A stretch of DNA of 64,000 nt from Arthrobacter sp. YD4 (lineage in GTDB: Bacteria; Actinomycetota; Actinomycetes; Actinomycetales; Micrococcaceae), in contig NZ_JAUHHD010000001.1 in NCBI RefSeq assembly GCF_030410515.1, forward strand, positions 744,001-808,000, given 5' to 3'. Shown here piece after piece: positions 1-8,709 of this stretch (the stretch's first letter is position 1; every line of letters starts with the position of its first letter). Both the position numbers and the translations under genes were made by a program. The notes beneath the pieces are model-generated. The model saw only the letters and a program-made list of their open reading frames with translations. It had not been told where the DNA came from and searched no databases.

Positions 1-669
1 TGGGACGCAGGGTTTGCGGAGAACGAGAGCAACTATGAGCTGACCAACCAGCTCACCCGCGGCGGCTACCCGCTCGGGATCGTGGTGAACCGCAGGGGTG
101 CGCGGTTTGTGGACGAGGGCGCGGACTTCCGCAACTACACCTACGCCCGCTACGGCCGGGACATCCTGCAGCAGCCCGGCGCCGTGGCGTACCAGCTCTT
201 CGACGCCACCACCCGGCCCATGCTCCGCGCCGAGGAGTACGAGATGCCCGGCGTCTCGGTGATCGAGGCCGATGACCTGGCCAGCCTGGCCGAGCGTGCG
301 GGCATCGACCCGGCGGGGCTGGAACGCACCGTGGCCGAGTTCAACGCCGGCATCGACACCGGCCGGGCGTTCGACCCGAACGTCAAGGACGGGCGCGCGG
401 CCGCCGTGGTGCCGCCCAAGAGCAACTGGGCGCTGGCGCTGAAGACCGCCCCCTTCTACGCCTTCCCCGTCACCTGCGGCGTGACCTTCACGTTCGGCGG
501 GCTGAAGACGGACACCTACGGCCGGGTACTGGATCACGACGGCGCGCCCATCCCGGGCCTGCTGGCCTGCGGCGAGGCCCTCGGCGGCCTCTTCAGCGGC
601 AACTACCCGGGCGGCAGCGGACTCGCGGCCGGCGCGGTGTTCGGCCGGCGGGCCGGATCCATCGCCTAA
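1..669 (+). CDS. FAD-dependent oxidoreductase, tricarballylate dehydrogenase-like (5' truncated)
   Basis: The reading frame is open from the first base, so this is the C-terminal ~222 residues of a longer flavoprotein. The end has the fumarate-reductase/succinate-dehydrogenase flavoprotein layout: a substrate-domain stretch 'VTCGVTFTFGGLKTD', then 'GLLACGEALGGLF' and the glycine-rich 'NYPGGSGLAAGAVFGR' FAD loop near the C-terminus. The order and wording of these motifs resemble TcuA, which oxidises tricarballylate to cis-aconitate; a related 3-oxosteroid- or fumarate-type dehydrogenase is possible. The Rossmann N-terminus lies outside the window. The neighbouring GntR regulator and hydrolase suggest a small catabolic locus. 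Family call is firm, substrate is inferred. Confidence 0.8.
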   Translation, partial: WDAGFAENESNYELTNQLTRGGYPLGIVVNRRGARFVDEGADFRNYTYARYGRDILQQPGAVAYQLFDATTRPMLRAEEYEMPGVSVIEADDLASLAERAGIDPAGLERTVAEFNAGIDTGRAFDPNVKDGRAAAVVPPKSNWALALKTAPFYAFPVTCGVTFTFGGLKTDTYGRVLDHDGAPIPGLLACGEALGGLFSGNYPGGSGLAAGAVFGRRAGSIA

Positions 670-694
670 GTTCTATCCGGCTCCTTGTGCTTCG

Positions 695-1426
695 CTACCC
701 GGCGACGACGGCGTGGAGGGCGGCGGCGGTGCCCGCGGGGTCGGTGAGCATGGCGCAGTGGTCACCGTTCATGGCGACCAGCCGGGTGGCGCCCGGGAGG
801 TTGGACAGGGACATCCGCATCCGCCGCTCGGTGTTCTGCCGGTCCTCCTCGGGCCAGATGTAGGTCACGGGCACGCCGTCCAGGGCGCCGGCCGGCAGGG
901 CCCACGGTTCGAAAAGCGGCCCGGCGGGCTGCGGGGTGAGGCGTGCTCGGATGGCCTGGACCGCGGGGTCCTCCGGGTCCAGCGAGGAGAGCCACCGGGT
1001 GGCCACCACGTCTGCGGGGACCACGTAGCTGCCGTCCCCGCGCTCGGCGGCTTCCCGCTCGTAGGTCTCGCGGATGGCGGGGTCCAGGGTGTCCGCCCAA
1101 GACTGGCCGAGTTCGCGGGCCTGGGCGCTGAAGTAGACCAGGTGCCGGACCTTGTCCGGGCGCTGCAGGGCCGCGGCGGCAATCGGGTATCCGGCCATGC
1201 TGTGCCCGGCGAGGACCACGGGTTCCGGCGCGGCGTCCAGGCGGTCGACGACGGCGGCCACGTAGTCGGCCACAGTCACCGAGCCGCGCGGGGTGGCGTC
1301 CTCTCCGTGGCCGGGAAGGTCGAACGCAACGGCTTTCGTGCCGAGCTTTGCGAGTTCGGCGATGGTGTCTTCCCAGCACCAGGCGCCGAGCATGCTTCCG
1401 TGGACCAGCAGGATCTCGGCGGGCAT
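695..1426 (-). CDS. alpha/beta hydrolase, methylesterase-like
   Basis: A 243-residue alpha/beta hydrolase. It opens with the oxyanion-hole strand 'ILLVHGSMLGAWCW', has the nucleophile elbow GHSMAG, and ends with 'NGDHCAML', which carries the catalytic histidine. The order matches the plant methylesterase/hydroxynitrile-lyase-like esterases (EstA-like). The open frame runs far upstream, but the ATG at 1426 is preceded by AAGGAG at good spacing and begins directly at the first beta strand, so I chose it. It is divergent from the GntR gene and convergent with the flavoprotein gene, leaving only about 25 bases between stop codons. Substrate unknown. Confidence 0.85.
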   Translation of the reverse strand: MPAEILLVHGSMLGAWCWEDTIAELAKLGTKAVAFDLPGHGEDATPRGSVTVADYVAAVVDRLDAAPEPVVLAGHSMAGYPIAAAALQRPDKVRHLVYFSAQARELGQSWADTLDPAIRETYEREAAERGDGSYVVPADVVATRWLSSLDPEDPAVQAIRARLTPQPAGPLFEPWALPAGALDGVPVTYIWPEEDRQNTERRMRMSLSNLPGATRLVAMNGDHCAMLTDPAGTAAALHAVVAG

Positions 1427-1488
1427 GGGCGCTCCTTCTTCGTTGCCGGGCGCGGCCGTCGGGGCTCCGACGCCGCAATTGAATGCAA

Positions 1489-1497
1489 ATGTATACT
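1489..1497. promoter_or_regulatory. candidate GntR/FCD operator
   Basis: The hydrolase-GntR intergenic region is GC-rich except for an AT-rich island containing ATGTATACT, centred on the palindrome GTATAC. FCD-subfamily GntR proteins commonly bind TNGTANNACNA-like sites with this core. Its place between the two divergent genes fits autoregulation plus control of the hydrolase. The assignment is by pattern only. Confidence 0.4.
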
Positions 1498-1567
1498 GCG
1501 AGCTGGGTGATGGGAACCCGGATGGCTGCCCGTGGACGTCAGGTCCGGGCCCCGGTGAGGAGCGTGC

Positions 1568-2209
1568 GTGGTGTTGGAGAAGTCGGTCTACAGCCGTCTG
1601 CGGGAGGACATCCTGAGCTCGGCGATCACGCCGGAGGAGACCCTCACCGAGGTGAAGCTGACGGAGCGGTACGGTGCCTCCCGCACCCCGGTCCGCGAGG
1701 CGCTGCAGCGGCTGGAGCAGGACGGCCTGCTGGAGCGCCGCGGCAAGATCCTGGCGGTCCGGACGCACACGGCCGAGGAAATCGTGGACATCTACGAGTC
1801 GCGGATTGTGCTCGAGGAAGCGGCGGCGGCCAAGGCGGCGCGGAAGCGGACCGATCTGGACGTCCGACTGCTGCGGGCGAAGTACCAGAGCATGCGCGCG
1901 CTGGACCCGGCGGACGGGCCGGTCTTGGCAGAGGCGAACCGGGAGTTCCACGGCCTGATCTGGACCGCGGCCCACAGCCCGTCGCTGATGCGGCTGCTGA
2001 CCGGCCTGGACCAGCAGGTCCGCCGCTACACCCTGACCACCCTCACCCACCCGGGCCGCTGGGACGCGGTGCTGGCAGACTACGAGGCGCTGGTCGCCGC
2101 TATCGAGGCCGGCGACGCGACTGTGGCGGGCGACATCGCCGCCCGCCACATGACCGAGGCCCTAGAGATCCGCCTACAGATGTACGCCGAGGACCCGCAG
2201 CGGCTGTAG
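1568..2209 (+). CDS. GntR family transcriptional regulator (FCD subfamily)
   Basis: A 213-residue regulator. The N-terminal winged helix (about residues 5-70) contains the GntR signature 'LTERYGASRTPVREAL', and the C-terminal all-helical FCD ligand domain runs from about 80 to 210 with spaced acidic/His residues (for example 'EANREFHGLIW' and 'AARHMTEALE'). Start: GTG at 1568 or the adjacent GTG at 1571, behind GAGGAG. FCD regulators usually sense small organic acids and act on adjacent catabolic genes, so the flavoprotein and hydrolase are the likely targets. The window does not show the effector. Confidence 0.9.
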   Translation: MVLEKSVYSRLREDILSSAITPEETLTEVKLTERYGASRTPVREALQRLEQDGLLERRGKILAVRTHTAEEIVDIYESRIVLEEAAAAKAARKRTDLDVRLLRAKYQSMRALDPADGPVLAEANREFHGLIWTAAHSPSLMRLLTGLDQQVRRYTLTTLTHPGRWDAVLADYEALVAAIEAGDATVAGDIAARHMTEALEIRLQMYAEDPQRL

Positions 2210-2644
2210 AGGGCTTTCGAGGGTCCCGTCTGACGATGCTCGCTGGGGTAGTTGTACATAAACGCTCAAGGTGCACTATGCCGACGGCCGAATTTGGAAC
2301 CAAAGACTGCGGGGCCCTCGACATGCGCACCATACCTCAGCTTGGAAGGCTGCACTGGGCTCGTTGTTGACACGCAGGGCTTGGAAACGAGGAGGACCTT
2401 CGGGCTATGCCAAGCAGGGCTGCCCGCAGCTGCACCTGGCACCGAGGGCTTGGGTGTCAACCGGATAGCTAGAAGGACACGCCTGCACTAACAGCGCAGA
2501 CTCCGACCGCCAGATCACCCACTCCCAACCACACCACCAGAAATCGGTCCGGCCTAGGTTCGCGCTTCAGCACGTCCGGTTTGGGGGGCTGGAACGAGAG
2601 CGGGACCGAAGTACTTCATGCACGGAAATTTCTGCTTCTAAAGC
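2210..2644. other. 435-base gap without a recognisable gene
   Basis: No coding frame with actinobacterial codon bias, no tRNA-like cloverleaf and no insertion-sequence ends were found. Base composition falls progressively towards 2570, where it merges with the low-GC NACHT gene. It therefore looks like the left junction of the accessory region, possibly with eroded sequence. Confidence 0.5.
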
Positions 2645-2689
2645 GTGAGCGCTGATGCGAGATGGTCGACTTTTGTGACGCGCGCAAGG

Positions 2690-5600
2690 ATGAAAAAGAG
2701 CGACATACATCGTTTGAGTCAGAGGATGCTGCAGACTGCACGAGTGGAATACAACCTCGATGCACTCAGTGACCGTCAGTTTGAGCGACTCAGCCAAGCG
2801 CTCGTTCATAAATACGTTGGGCCCTCGGTTTCAGTGTTTGGGGACGGTCCTGATGGAGGTCGAGAGGCAACATGGAACGGTCCGGCTCCAGCGCTCAGCG
2901 ATGGGCAAGCGTGGAATGGATACGGAGTCTTGCAGGCGAAGAAGTGCGAACATCCGTCCCAGAAGCCAGTCGACAACGAAAGGTGGTTCCTTCAAACCAT
3001 AGGCAAGGAATTACGCGCCTGGGCAAAGAAGGGTAGCAAAAGAGCTACAAAACCGGATTATCTGCTTCTATCCACGAACGTACGCCTATCCCCTTCACCT
3101 GGAGCAGGAATTGACCGGGTCAATGTCAAACTCAAAGAACTTATTGATCATCTCAAGCTGCCGATCAAGGCATTTAAAGTATGGCATTATGATGAGTTTC
3201 AAACCATGCTCGATCAAGACAATAAGATCTACTCATCATTCGCCGCCTGGGTGACGCCCGGCGATCTTATTGCTCGCCTCATCAAGGACCAGTTCGACGC
3301 AGAGGAAGAATTCAGTACATCCCTTCGGGCGCATGCGGCTAAGTCGCTGATAGACGATCACTATCTCAACCTTACCCAAGCCGGCAATGTAGCGGATAAG
3401 CCAATCAGTGTCGCAGATGTCTTCATCGACCTTCCGGTTGAAGGAGGTTTTTGGGTAGGATCACGGAAAATAAGGCGGGAGCTCCCTCGCCGCGGTCGAA
3501 TCGTTGAGACACTGATAGCACGCGCAAATGCGGACCACCATGATCAAGGTGGATCATCAGACGAAACTTCAAGCCAGATTCGCTCGGTCCTAGTGGGAGG
3601 TCCGGGACAGGGGAAGAGCACTGTAACGCAGTTTCTCGCGCAGGTTTATAGAGCCGAATTCATCCGAGACTCTCCTAGCGCCCGCCCCGCAGAAGTTGCA
3701 TCCGCGCTCGCATCACTCGACGCTCGACTTGAGCACCTCGGCATACCCCGCCCATCCGCCAGGCGTTGGCCTGTGCGCGTCATCTTGACAGAACTTGCCG
3801 ACTCGCTGGAGAGAGGTGAGTGCGACAGTTTGCTTGGCTTTATAGCTCGAAGCGTCTCACGCAGGGCGGACGCCAAAATTGGGGTAGCGACTATGCGCCG
3901 CTGGTTGCGCTCATTTCCTTGGATCGTTTTCATAGATGGTCTAGACGAGGTCCCGGCGTCCAGCAACCGAGCCGCGGTACTCGCCGCGATTCGAGACTTT
4001 GAAATCGAGGTTGCCACCGCTGAGGGCGACGTCTCGACGATTGCCACAACCAGACCGCAGGGCTACAACGATGAGTTTTCTCCTGAGTACCACCGGCACT
4101 TCACCCTGGCACGTCTGTCGGAAGAAATAGCCTTAGAGTACGCGAGCGGCCTTATAAGCATACGTTCAGGGCAGGGTACAGAAGCGTCGAGGCGGACCAT
4201 GTTGCGCCTCGAGAGGGCAACGCAGGATGAGACCACATCTCGTTTGTTCTCGTCACCACTTCAGGTGACAATTTTGACGGTGCTCATTGAGCGAGTTGGC
4301 CAGGTGCCTCGGGACCGCTGGAGGCTCTTTTCCGATTACTATCGCGTAATATACCAACGCGAACAGGAAAAGGGAGGAGAGCTCTCAGATCTCCTCCGCG
4401 AGTTTGAAGCTGACGTTCATTTTATCCACAGGGAAATCGGCTACATCCTCCAGGGCAGAAGTGCGGTTGCCGGCGAAACTTCAAGTTACATCACGAAGGA
4501 TGAGTTTGATGAGTGCATACGCCGCAGGCTAACGAACCAACAACACGAGGTTGCAGAAGTTGACCGCCTCACCGCCGACTTCAGCCGCCTAGTCGTCGAG
4601 CGTCTAGTATTTCTCGCGGTTGTAAAGTCGGAAAATATAGGGTTCGAACTTCGAAGTATTCAAGAATTTATGGCTGCTGAGTTCATTACAAGTCAACCCG
4701 AATCCAGGGTTCTAACCAGCATCAAGGAGATTGCGCCCGTCTCCCACTGGCGCAATACTGTTCTTTTTGCCTTTGGGCGGATATTTGCCGAAAAGGAGCA
4801 TCTAAAAGCAGAAGCGGTGCAGATTCTCGAACAATTGAATTGGGAACTCGACCATGCTCAAATTTTGCGAACCGGCAGCAACATCGCGTTAGATATTCTC
4901 CTCGATGGCTCCTGCCATTCTCAGCCCATCTACGCGAGGCCACTTGCGGAGCGCGCATGCGCTCTGTTTGACGGACCATTGATGGTTCGTGAGAAAGACT
5001 TTGCGCGACTGCGAGAGGGTCATGTCGGAACGATTATTAGAGACAAGGCACTCTCGTTGGCGCCAGCTCACCTGTCCTATCAGTTGAACAGGATCCTAGT
5101 CTTGGCACGCCTGGCAGATGCAGGCGATACGCAGGCTTCCGCAGCCCTGAAATCCGCGCTGATTGAAGGGGACCGGCAGCTCGCTACAGCCGCCGCGCGT
5201 CTCGCTAGAATACGAGCCGACACGGCCCTGACGCGCGCGGTTCAGGAAGTGCTTCCCCTCGTCCCTCCGTCGGAACTTATAGACATCAACCTTCCGAGAG
5301 AGCTTCTTGAGACGGTTTCGCAGGAGCTTCCGGAGGAAGCACCTGCGTGGCTGAAAGCCGCACACGCTCTAGAACCCGACGGCTTTCCCGACGAAGGGAT
5401 GTTCCAAGCTAGGGATTGTGGGCAACTCCACATTACGGCTCGACGCATCCAGTCTCACTCCTCACACTGGGAGGAACTCGAAAGCGTTGGCGGGGGAGGG
5501 TCTAATTGGGCAATGGCAGACGCCTTGGCCCTCTTCTCGCGCGTTCCCAGCGAGCAGACGCTGGCCGGAGCCTTGGAAGCGGCCGCTGACAGCGGCGACG

Positions 5601-6772
5601 CACGTCTCTTGGAGCACGCTGCCTGGCCGCTTGCAGCCTGCTATTCAAGCGCCCTGAATCGCGCCGCTTACCTACAGCAAGCAGACGCGAAAACGGCGTG
5701 GCTTCGAACCCTAGCCGCGATGGCCAGAGACGGCATGTTGGGGAATGTCGAAGCGTGGCTGGCGACTGAGGAATTTTGGGATGCCGCGCCTACATTTGCA
5801 GAGCTAGCGTCTGGGCGGCCCCTCATGGCCTCAGATTCGTTTGGTTCATGGTCCATCCCCATTGGCAAGCAGACTAACGGTGTTCCGGCAACGCTCCTGG
5901 GCCTTCGGTTCTTCTTTGCGTATCCTCGCTCGGGGGATGCTCTGGATGAGGTTCTGGATGCGGTGGCGGGGATGCTCGACACCCTTCCCACCCATGAGGT
6001 GGGTGATCAATTCCTATGCATGCAAGCACTTGCTTTGTTCATCGCCGGGGCGGTCATAAGATCCAACGATGATAGTTCTCGCGATGAGGCACCATCTGCA
6101 AAGTTTATGACTGTTGAACAAAGCAGAGATATTGCTAATCGCTTAGCCTCATTTTTCAGTTCCGAGACAATTTCCGAGGGTTTCGACAGTTTTCATGTGG
6201 GTTGGCTTGAACTGTTCAACGAACGTCCGGAGATCGGCAAACGACTTCTCCGCATGTTCGGCTCAGCAAGGGGACTCGCCAAGGTTTACAGCCCGGCAGG
6301 AAGGTCCCGCCTGACACGCCTAGACTTGTGGGGGTTGGGCGAAACGGATGAGTGCTCGAGTTGGAGGCTTCTGGCGCATGTGAATACCGAATTGTTCACG
6401 AAGCACGTCGATGAGCTTTCCGCGACATGCGACTGTGACGATCGATCATTTCCAAGTCATCGTCGCTTCCGGAGTTTTGTCGGTCTCGCCAAAGCCTCGT
6501 CACACGACCTTCAACAAGGTAACTTCGATTCTGAAATTCTAGAGGTTTGTTGGCCGGGGCCTGACAATCTAGAATTCGAAATGGAGGCGCTAGACTCCGT
6601 GAACGGAGACCTACTCGCAATGCTTGCCGAATCAAAAGGATCCGTCGGAGTTTCGTTGGCTGCTCGGACCGCGCAAGTTCTTGCGCCCTCCGCTCCGCTC
6701 CTAGCTTTCGCATTTGCGAGCCTCACCGAGCGACTGAGCAAAGAATCAGAGCCAACAGTGACAGCCAATTGA
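2690..6772 (+). CDS. STAND NTPase with N-terminal Mrr-like nuclease and NACHT domain (probable anti-phage defence)
   Basis: A very large protein (1360 residues from the ATG at 2690). Residues ~20-190 look like a PD-(D/E)xK/Mrr-type nuclease: 'GDGPDGGREAT' (Asp55) followed by 'LQAKK' (Gln82, Lys84). A NACHT-type NTPase follows, with Walker A GGPGQGKST (303-311) and Walker B 'WIVFIDGLDE' (411-420). The remaining ~800 residues are helical-repeat-like, as in the sensor halves of Avs and bacterial NACHT proteins. Such proteins detect a phage protein, oligomerise and activate the nuclease. The base and codon composition is much less GC-rich than the flanks, a sign of transfer. The start is uncertain: GTG 2645, ATG 2690 and ATG 2725 are in frame and none has a good ribosome site. 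No partner gene is visible. Confidence 0.85.
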   Translation: MKKSDIHRLSQRMLQTARVEYNLDALSDRQFERLSQALVHKYVGPSVSVFGDGPDGGREATWNGPAPALSDGQAWNGYGVLQAKKCEHPSQKPVDNERWFLQTIGKELRAWAKKGSKRATKPDYLLLSTNVRLSPSPGAGIDRVNVKLKELIDHLKLPIKAFKVWHYDEFQTMLDQDNKIYSSFAAWVTPGDLIARLIKDQFDAEEEFSTSLRAHAAKSLIDDHYLNLTQAGNVADKPISVADVFIDLPVEGGFWVGSRKIRRELPRRGRIVETLIARANADHHDQGGSSDETSSQIRSVLVGGPGQGKSTVTQFLAQVYRAEFIRDSPSARPAEVASALASLDARLEHLGIPRPSARRWPVRVILTELADSLERGECDSLLGFIARSVSRRADAKIGVATMRRWLRSFPWIVFIDGLDEVPASSNRAAVLAAIRDFEIEVATAEGDVSTIATTRPQGYNDEFSPEYHRHFTLARLSEEIALEYASGLISIRSGQGTEASRRTMLRLERATQDETTSRLFSSPLQVTILTVLIERVGQVPRDRWRLFSDYYRVIYQREQEKGGELSDLLREFEADVHFIHREIGYILQGRSAVAGETSSYITKDEFDECIRRRLTNQQHEVAEVDRLTADFSRLVVERLVFLAVVKSENIGFELRSIQEFMAAEFITSQPESRVLTSIKEIAPVSHWRNTVLFAFGRIFAEKEHLKAEAVQILEQLNWELDHAQILRTGSNIALDILLDGSCHSQPIYARPLAERACALFDGPLMVREKDFARLREGHVGTIIRDKALSLAPAHLSYQLNRILVLARLADAGDTQASAALKSALIEGDRQLATAAARLARIRADTALTRAVQEVLPLVPPSELIDINLPRELLETVSQELPEEAPAWLKAAHALEPDGFPDEGMFQARDCGQLHITARRIQSHSSHWEELESVGGGGSNWAMADALALFSRVPSEQTLAGALEAAADSGDARLLEHAAWPLAACYSSALNRAAYLQQADAKTAWLRTLAAMARDGMLGNVEAWLATEEFWDAAPTFAELASGRPLMASDSFGSWSIPIGKQTNGVPATLLGLRFFFAYPRSGDALDEVLDAVAGMLDTLPTHEVGDQFLCMQALALFIAGAVIRSNDDSSRDEAPSAKFMTVEQSRDIANRLASFFSSETISEGFDSFHVGWLELFNERPEIGKRLLRMFGSARGLAKVYSPAGRSRLTRLDLWGLGETDECSSWRLLAHVNTELFTKHVDELSATCDCDDRSFPSHRRFRSFVGLAKASSHDLQQGNFDSEILEVCWPGPDNLEFEMEALDSVNGDLLAMLAESKGSVGVSLAARTAQVLAPSAPLLAFAFASLTERLSKESEPTVTAN

Positions 6773-6837
6773 ATTGCGACTTTGGACTGCCTTATGGTCA
6801 TTCTTGATGCACCGTCCATGAGGACTGGCCGATTGTG

Positions 6838-7476
6838 TGAGTTTCGTTGCTCAACGCGATATAGCTGGGCTGCCCAAGCACGCGGGTTAAGCGGCTGATT
6901 GGGGTGTGGCCTCCGATCGCGATGTGGGGCCCGTGGTGACTGTAGTGGTGCAGCCATGCCCGGAGGGCGTTTCTGCGGGCTCTTCGGTGGCGTCGAAGCG
7001 TTTGAATGCCCATCCGTCGGCAAGGGTCCGGTAGAAGCGTTCGATCTTTCCGTTGGTTTGCGGGCGGTAAGGCCTGGTCTTCATTGCCTTGATGTTCATC
7101 TCGCGACGGGTGTCACGCCAGAGATGAGTTTTGTAGGCAGCTCCGTTGTCGGCAAGAGAACCCTCTCAACGGTGACCTCCCGGGCGGCGAACCAGGACAC
7201 GGCCCGCCTTAGCACCCGGATAGCGGTGGCCGCCGTCTAAACGCCATAGATCTCTGCATAAACGACCCTGGAGTGGTCGTCGATGATGGTATGGACATAG
7301 GCGGTCCCGATCAGCGGGTCACGGTGCCGGCTCCGCGGCTTTGGCGGGGTTCCTGCCCGGTTCTGTTCGCCCTGTTGCCGGCCGACGCAGCGCCACCCGC
7401 CGCCGTCGGGCATGGTGCCGAGTTTCCTCACATCGACGTGGGTCGTCGCACCGGGACCATCGTGGTCGACGCACCC
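6838..7476 (-). pseudogene. IS481-family transposase remnant
   Basis: Reading the minus strand from ~7476 gives the DDE core of an IS481 transposase: 'THVDVRKLG', 'IPDGGGW'-like text, 'HTIIDDHSRVVYAEI' (first Asp), 'ADNGAAYK' (second Asp) and 'RPYRPQTNGKIERFYRTL' (Glu), ending 'AIGGHTPISRL'. It is broken by an in-frame TAG at 7237-7239, a one-base frameshift near 7155 and another near 6975. The N-terminal helix-turn-helix third is missing; the match stops just before the ribosome site of the gene at 7531. No intact terminal repeats or target duplication could be identified. Confidence 0.85.
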
Positions 7477-7530
7477 CTGCCTGCTCGCGCTACCCTAGTC
7501 CCACTACAGGACAAACCCGGGAGGAACCCC

Positions 7531-7995
7531 ATGCCGTACGTCGTCGACTTCAAGGACGTGTCCACCGCGGGGCTCGAGTCCTCCCCGGTGGCGGAGGCAC
7601 TGGCCGGGCTGCGCGCCAACGAGGCCCGCTACTACAACACCAAGTACGGCCACGCCTTCACGGTCAGCCCCGCCGAGGACGCCCAGGACACCGTGGACCG
7701 GGTCGCCCGGATCCTCAAGGAGGAACGGGACCTGGTCATCGGGTCCCGGCCGCTGGAGGCCACCAGCTTCGAGGTGGACGGGCTGCGGATGGACTACGTG
7801 TTTTACGAATCCGGCCTGTCCATCAACGTCATGTACAGCATCGAGGACGGCGGCAAGCGGGCCGTCGGGTTCAAGCTCTCGGACGGCATGGAGGTCCCGA
7901 AGGAACTGGCGGACAAGTTCAAGTTCGCCCGGCAGAAGTCCAAGCTGGCCGGCACCATCCGCGGCTCGTACTTCGTCATCAAGGGCGAGTACTAG
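7531..7995 (+). CDS. conserved hypothetical protein
   Basis: A 154-residue soluble protein with no signal peptide or membrane segment. The ATG at 7531 follows GGGAGGAA at good spacing; the frame is also open upstream but that part reads across the transposase remnant. Its composition is GC-rich with strong third-position bias, like the core genes and unlike the low-GC genes on both sides, so it is probably a native gene between two acquired segments. I do not recognise the family. The C-terminal half contains 'MDYVFYESGLSINVMY', suggesting a mixed alpha/beta fold. Confidence 0.75.
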   Translation: MPYVVDFKDVSTAGLESSPVAEALAGLRANEARYYNTKYGHAFTVSPAEDAQDTVDRVARILKEERDLVIGSRPLEATSFEVDGLRMDYVFYESGLSINVMYSIEDGGKRAVGFKLSDGMEVPKELADKFKFARQKSKLAGTIRGSYFVIKGEY

Positions 7996-8169
7996 AGGAC
8001 GTAAGAAGGGGTATGAGGCAGGCACACATGATTGGCCGCCCCCGCTACGAAGCAGGAAACGGCGCTTTTCACGCGTGAAACGGTCTGGGCTCCATGCCAG
8101 CAGTTCCGTGTAAGACTCTTCTCCTCAAGTGCCATCAGCGCCGCCTTAGGGAATGTCGGAGGTGAGACT

Positions 8170-8175
8170 TAGAGT
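8170..8175 (+). promoter_or_regulatory. -10 box of kwaA-like gene
   Basis: TAGAGT lies six bases before the ATG at 8182, which predicts a leaderless transcript for the Kiwa-like pair. Confidence 0.45.
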
Positions 8176-8181
8176 AATGGC

Positions 8182-8697
8182 ATGAGGGACGGAACCGGTT
8201 GGCTGACCAAGCCTGTGATGTTCATATCGTCGTACGCGCCGCTTTTCTTGATGCTAGCCATTCGCTTCGATGACAGCGTTCTCCGCTTAACCTGCTTGGC
8301 ACTCGGATTAGCGGGAATTTTTGCCTTTCTGATCATTCAACAGCTTCAGAAGTCTGGCCCGGCGCCTGAACACAATGTTGTTCGGGCTGCCCCTGCTGGA
8401 AGCGGAGCATCGAGCTACCTCGCCGGTTATTTACTCCCCTTCGTCACAGTACCGAGCCCTACCTTGGGCGACCTCGGAGGCTATGGTCTCTTCCTACTCG
8501 TTGCGCTAATCGTCCACGTACGGACCGATATAATCCAAGTGAATCCGATTTTGTTTCTTTTCGGATGGCGGATCTACGCGGTTGAGATCAGCGGCGGCTT
8601 CCTGGGTCACTTGATATCCAGGAAGAGAGTGCTCGCTGGAGATAAGGTTAAAGCATATAGGATGACAGACGATATCCTCCTTGCGAGGAACGAATAG
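8182..8697 (+). CDS. kwaA: Kiwa-like membrane protein KwaA
   Basis: A 171-residue protein with about four hydrophobic segments (~residues 12-30, 36-55, 78-92 and 100-125). A conserved-looking stretch follows the last one: 'VNPILFLFGWRIYAVEI'. Size, topology and this motif fit KwaA, the small membrane subunit of the two-gene Kiwa anti-phage system, which is thought to sense phage infection at the inner membrane. The gene is low in GC compared with neighbours and is followed 12 bases later by a KwaB-like gene. Identification is by pattern and gene pairing, not by a search; a generic small membrane protein is the alternative. Confidence 0.65.
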   Translation: MRDGTGWLTKPVMFISSYAPLFLMLAIRFDDSVLRLTCLALGLAGIFAFLIIQQLQKSGPAPEHNVVRAAPAGSGASSYLAGYLLPFVTVPSPTLGDLGGYGLFLLVALIVHVRTDIIQVNPILFLFGWRIYAVEISGGFLGHLISRKRVLAGDKVKAYRMTDDILLARNE

Positions 8698-8709
8698 CCG
8701 CTCCCCGAC

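Noticed and set aside
2210..2644. Possible tRNA or short genes in the gap before the NACHT gene.
   Set aside because: No cloverleaf can be drawn and the short frames lack codon bias and ribosome sites.
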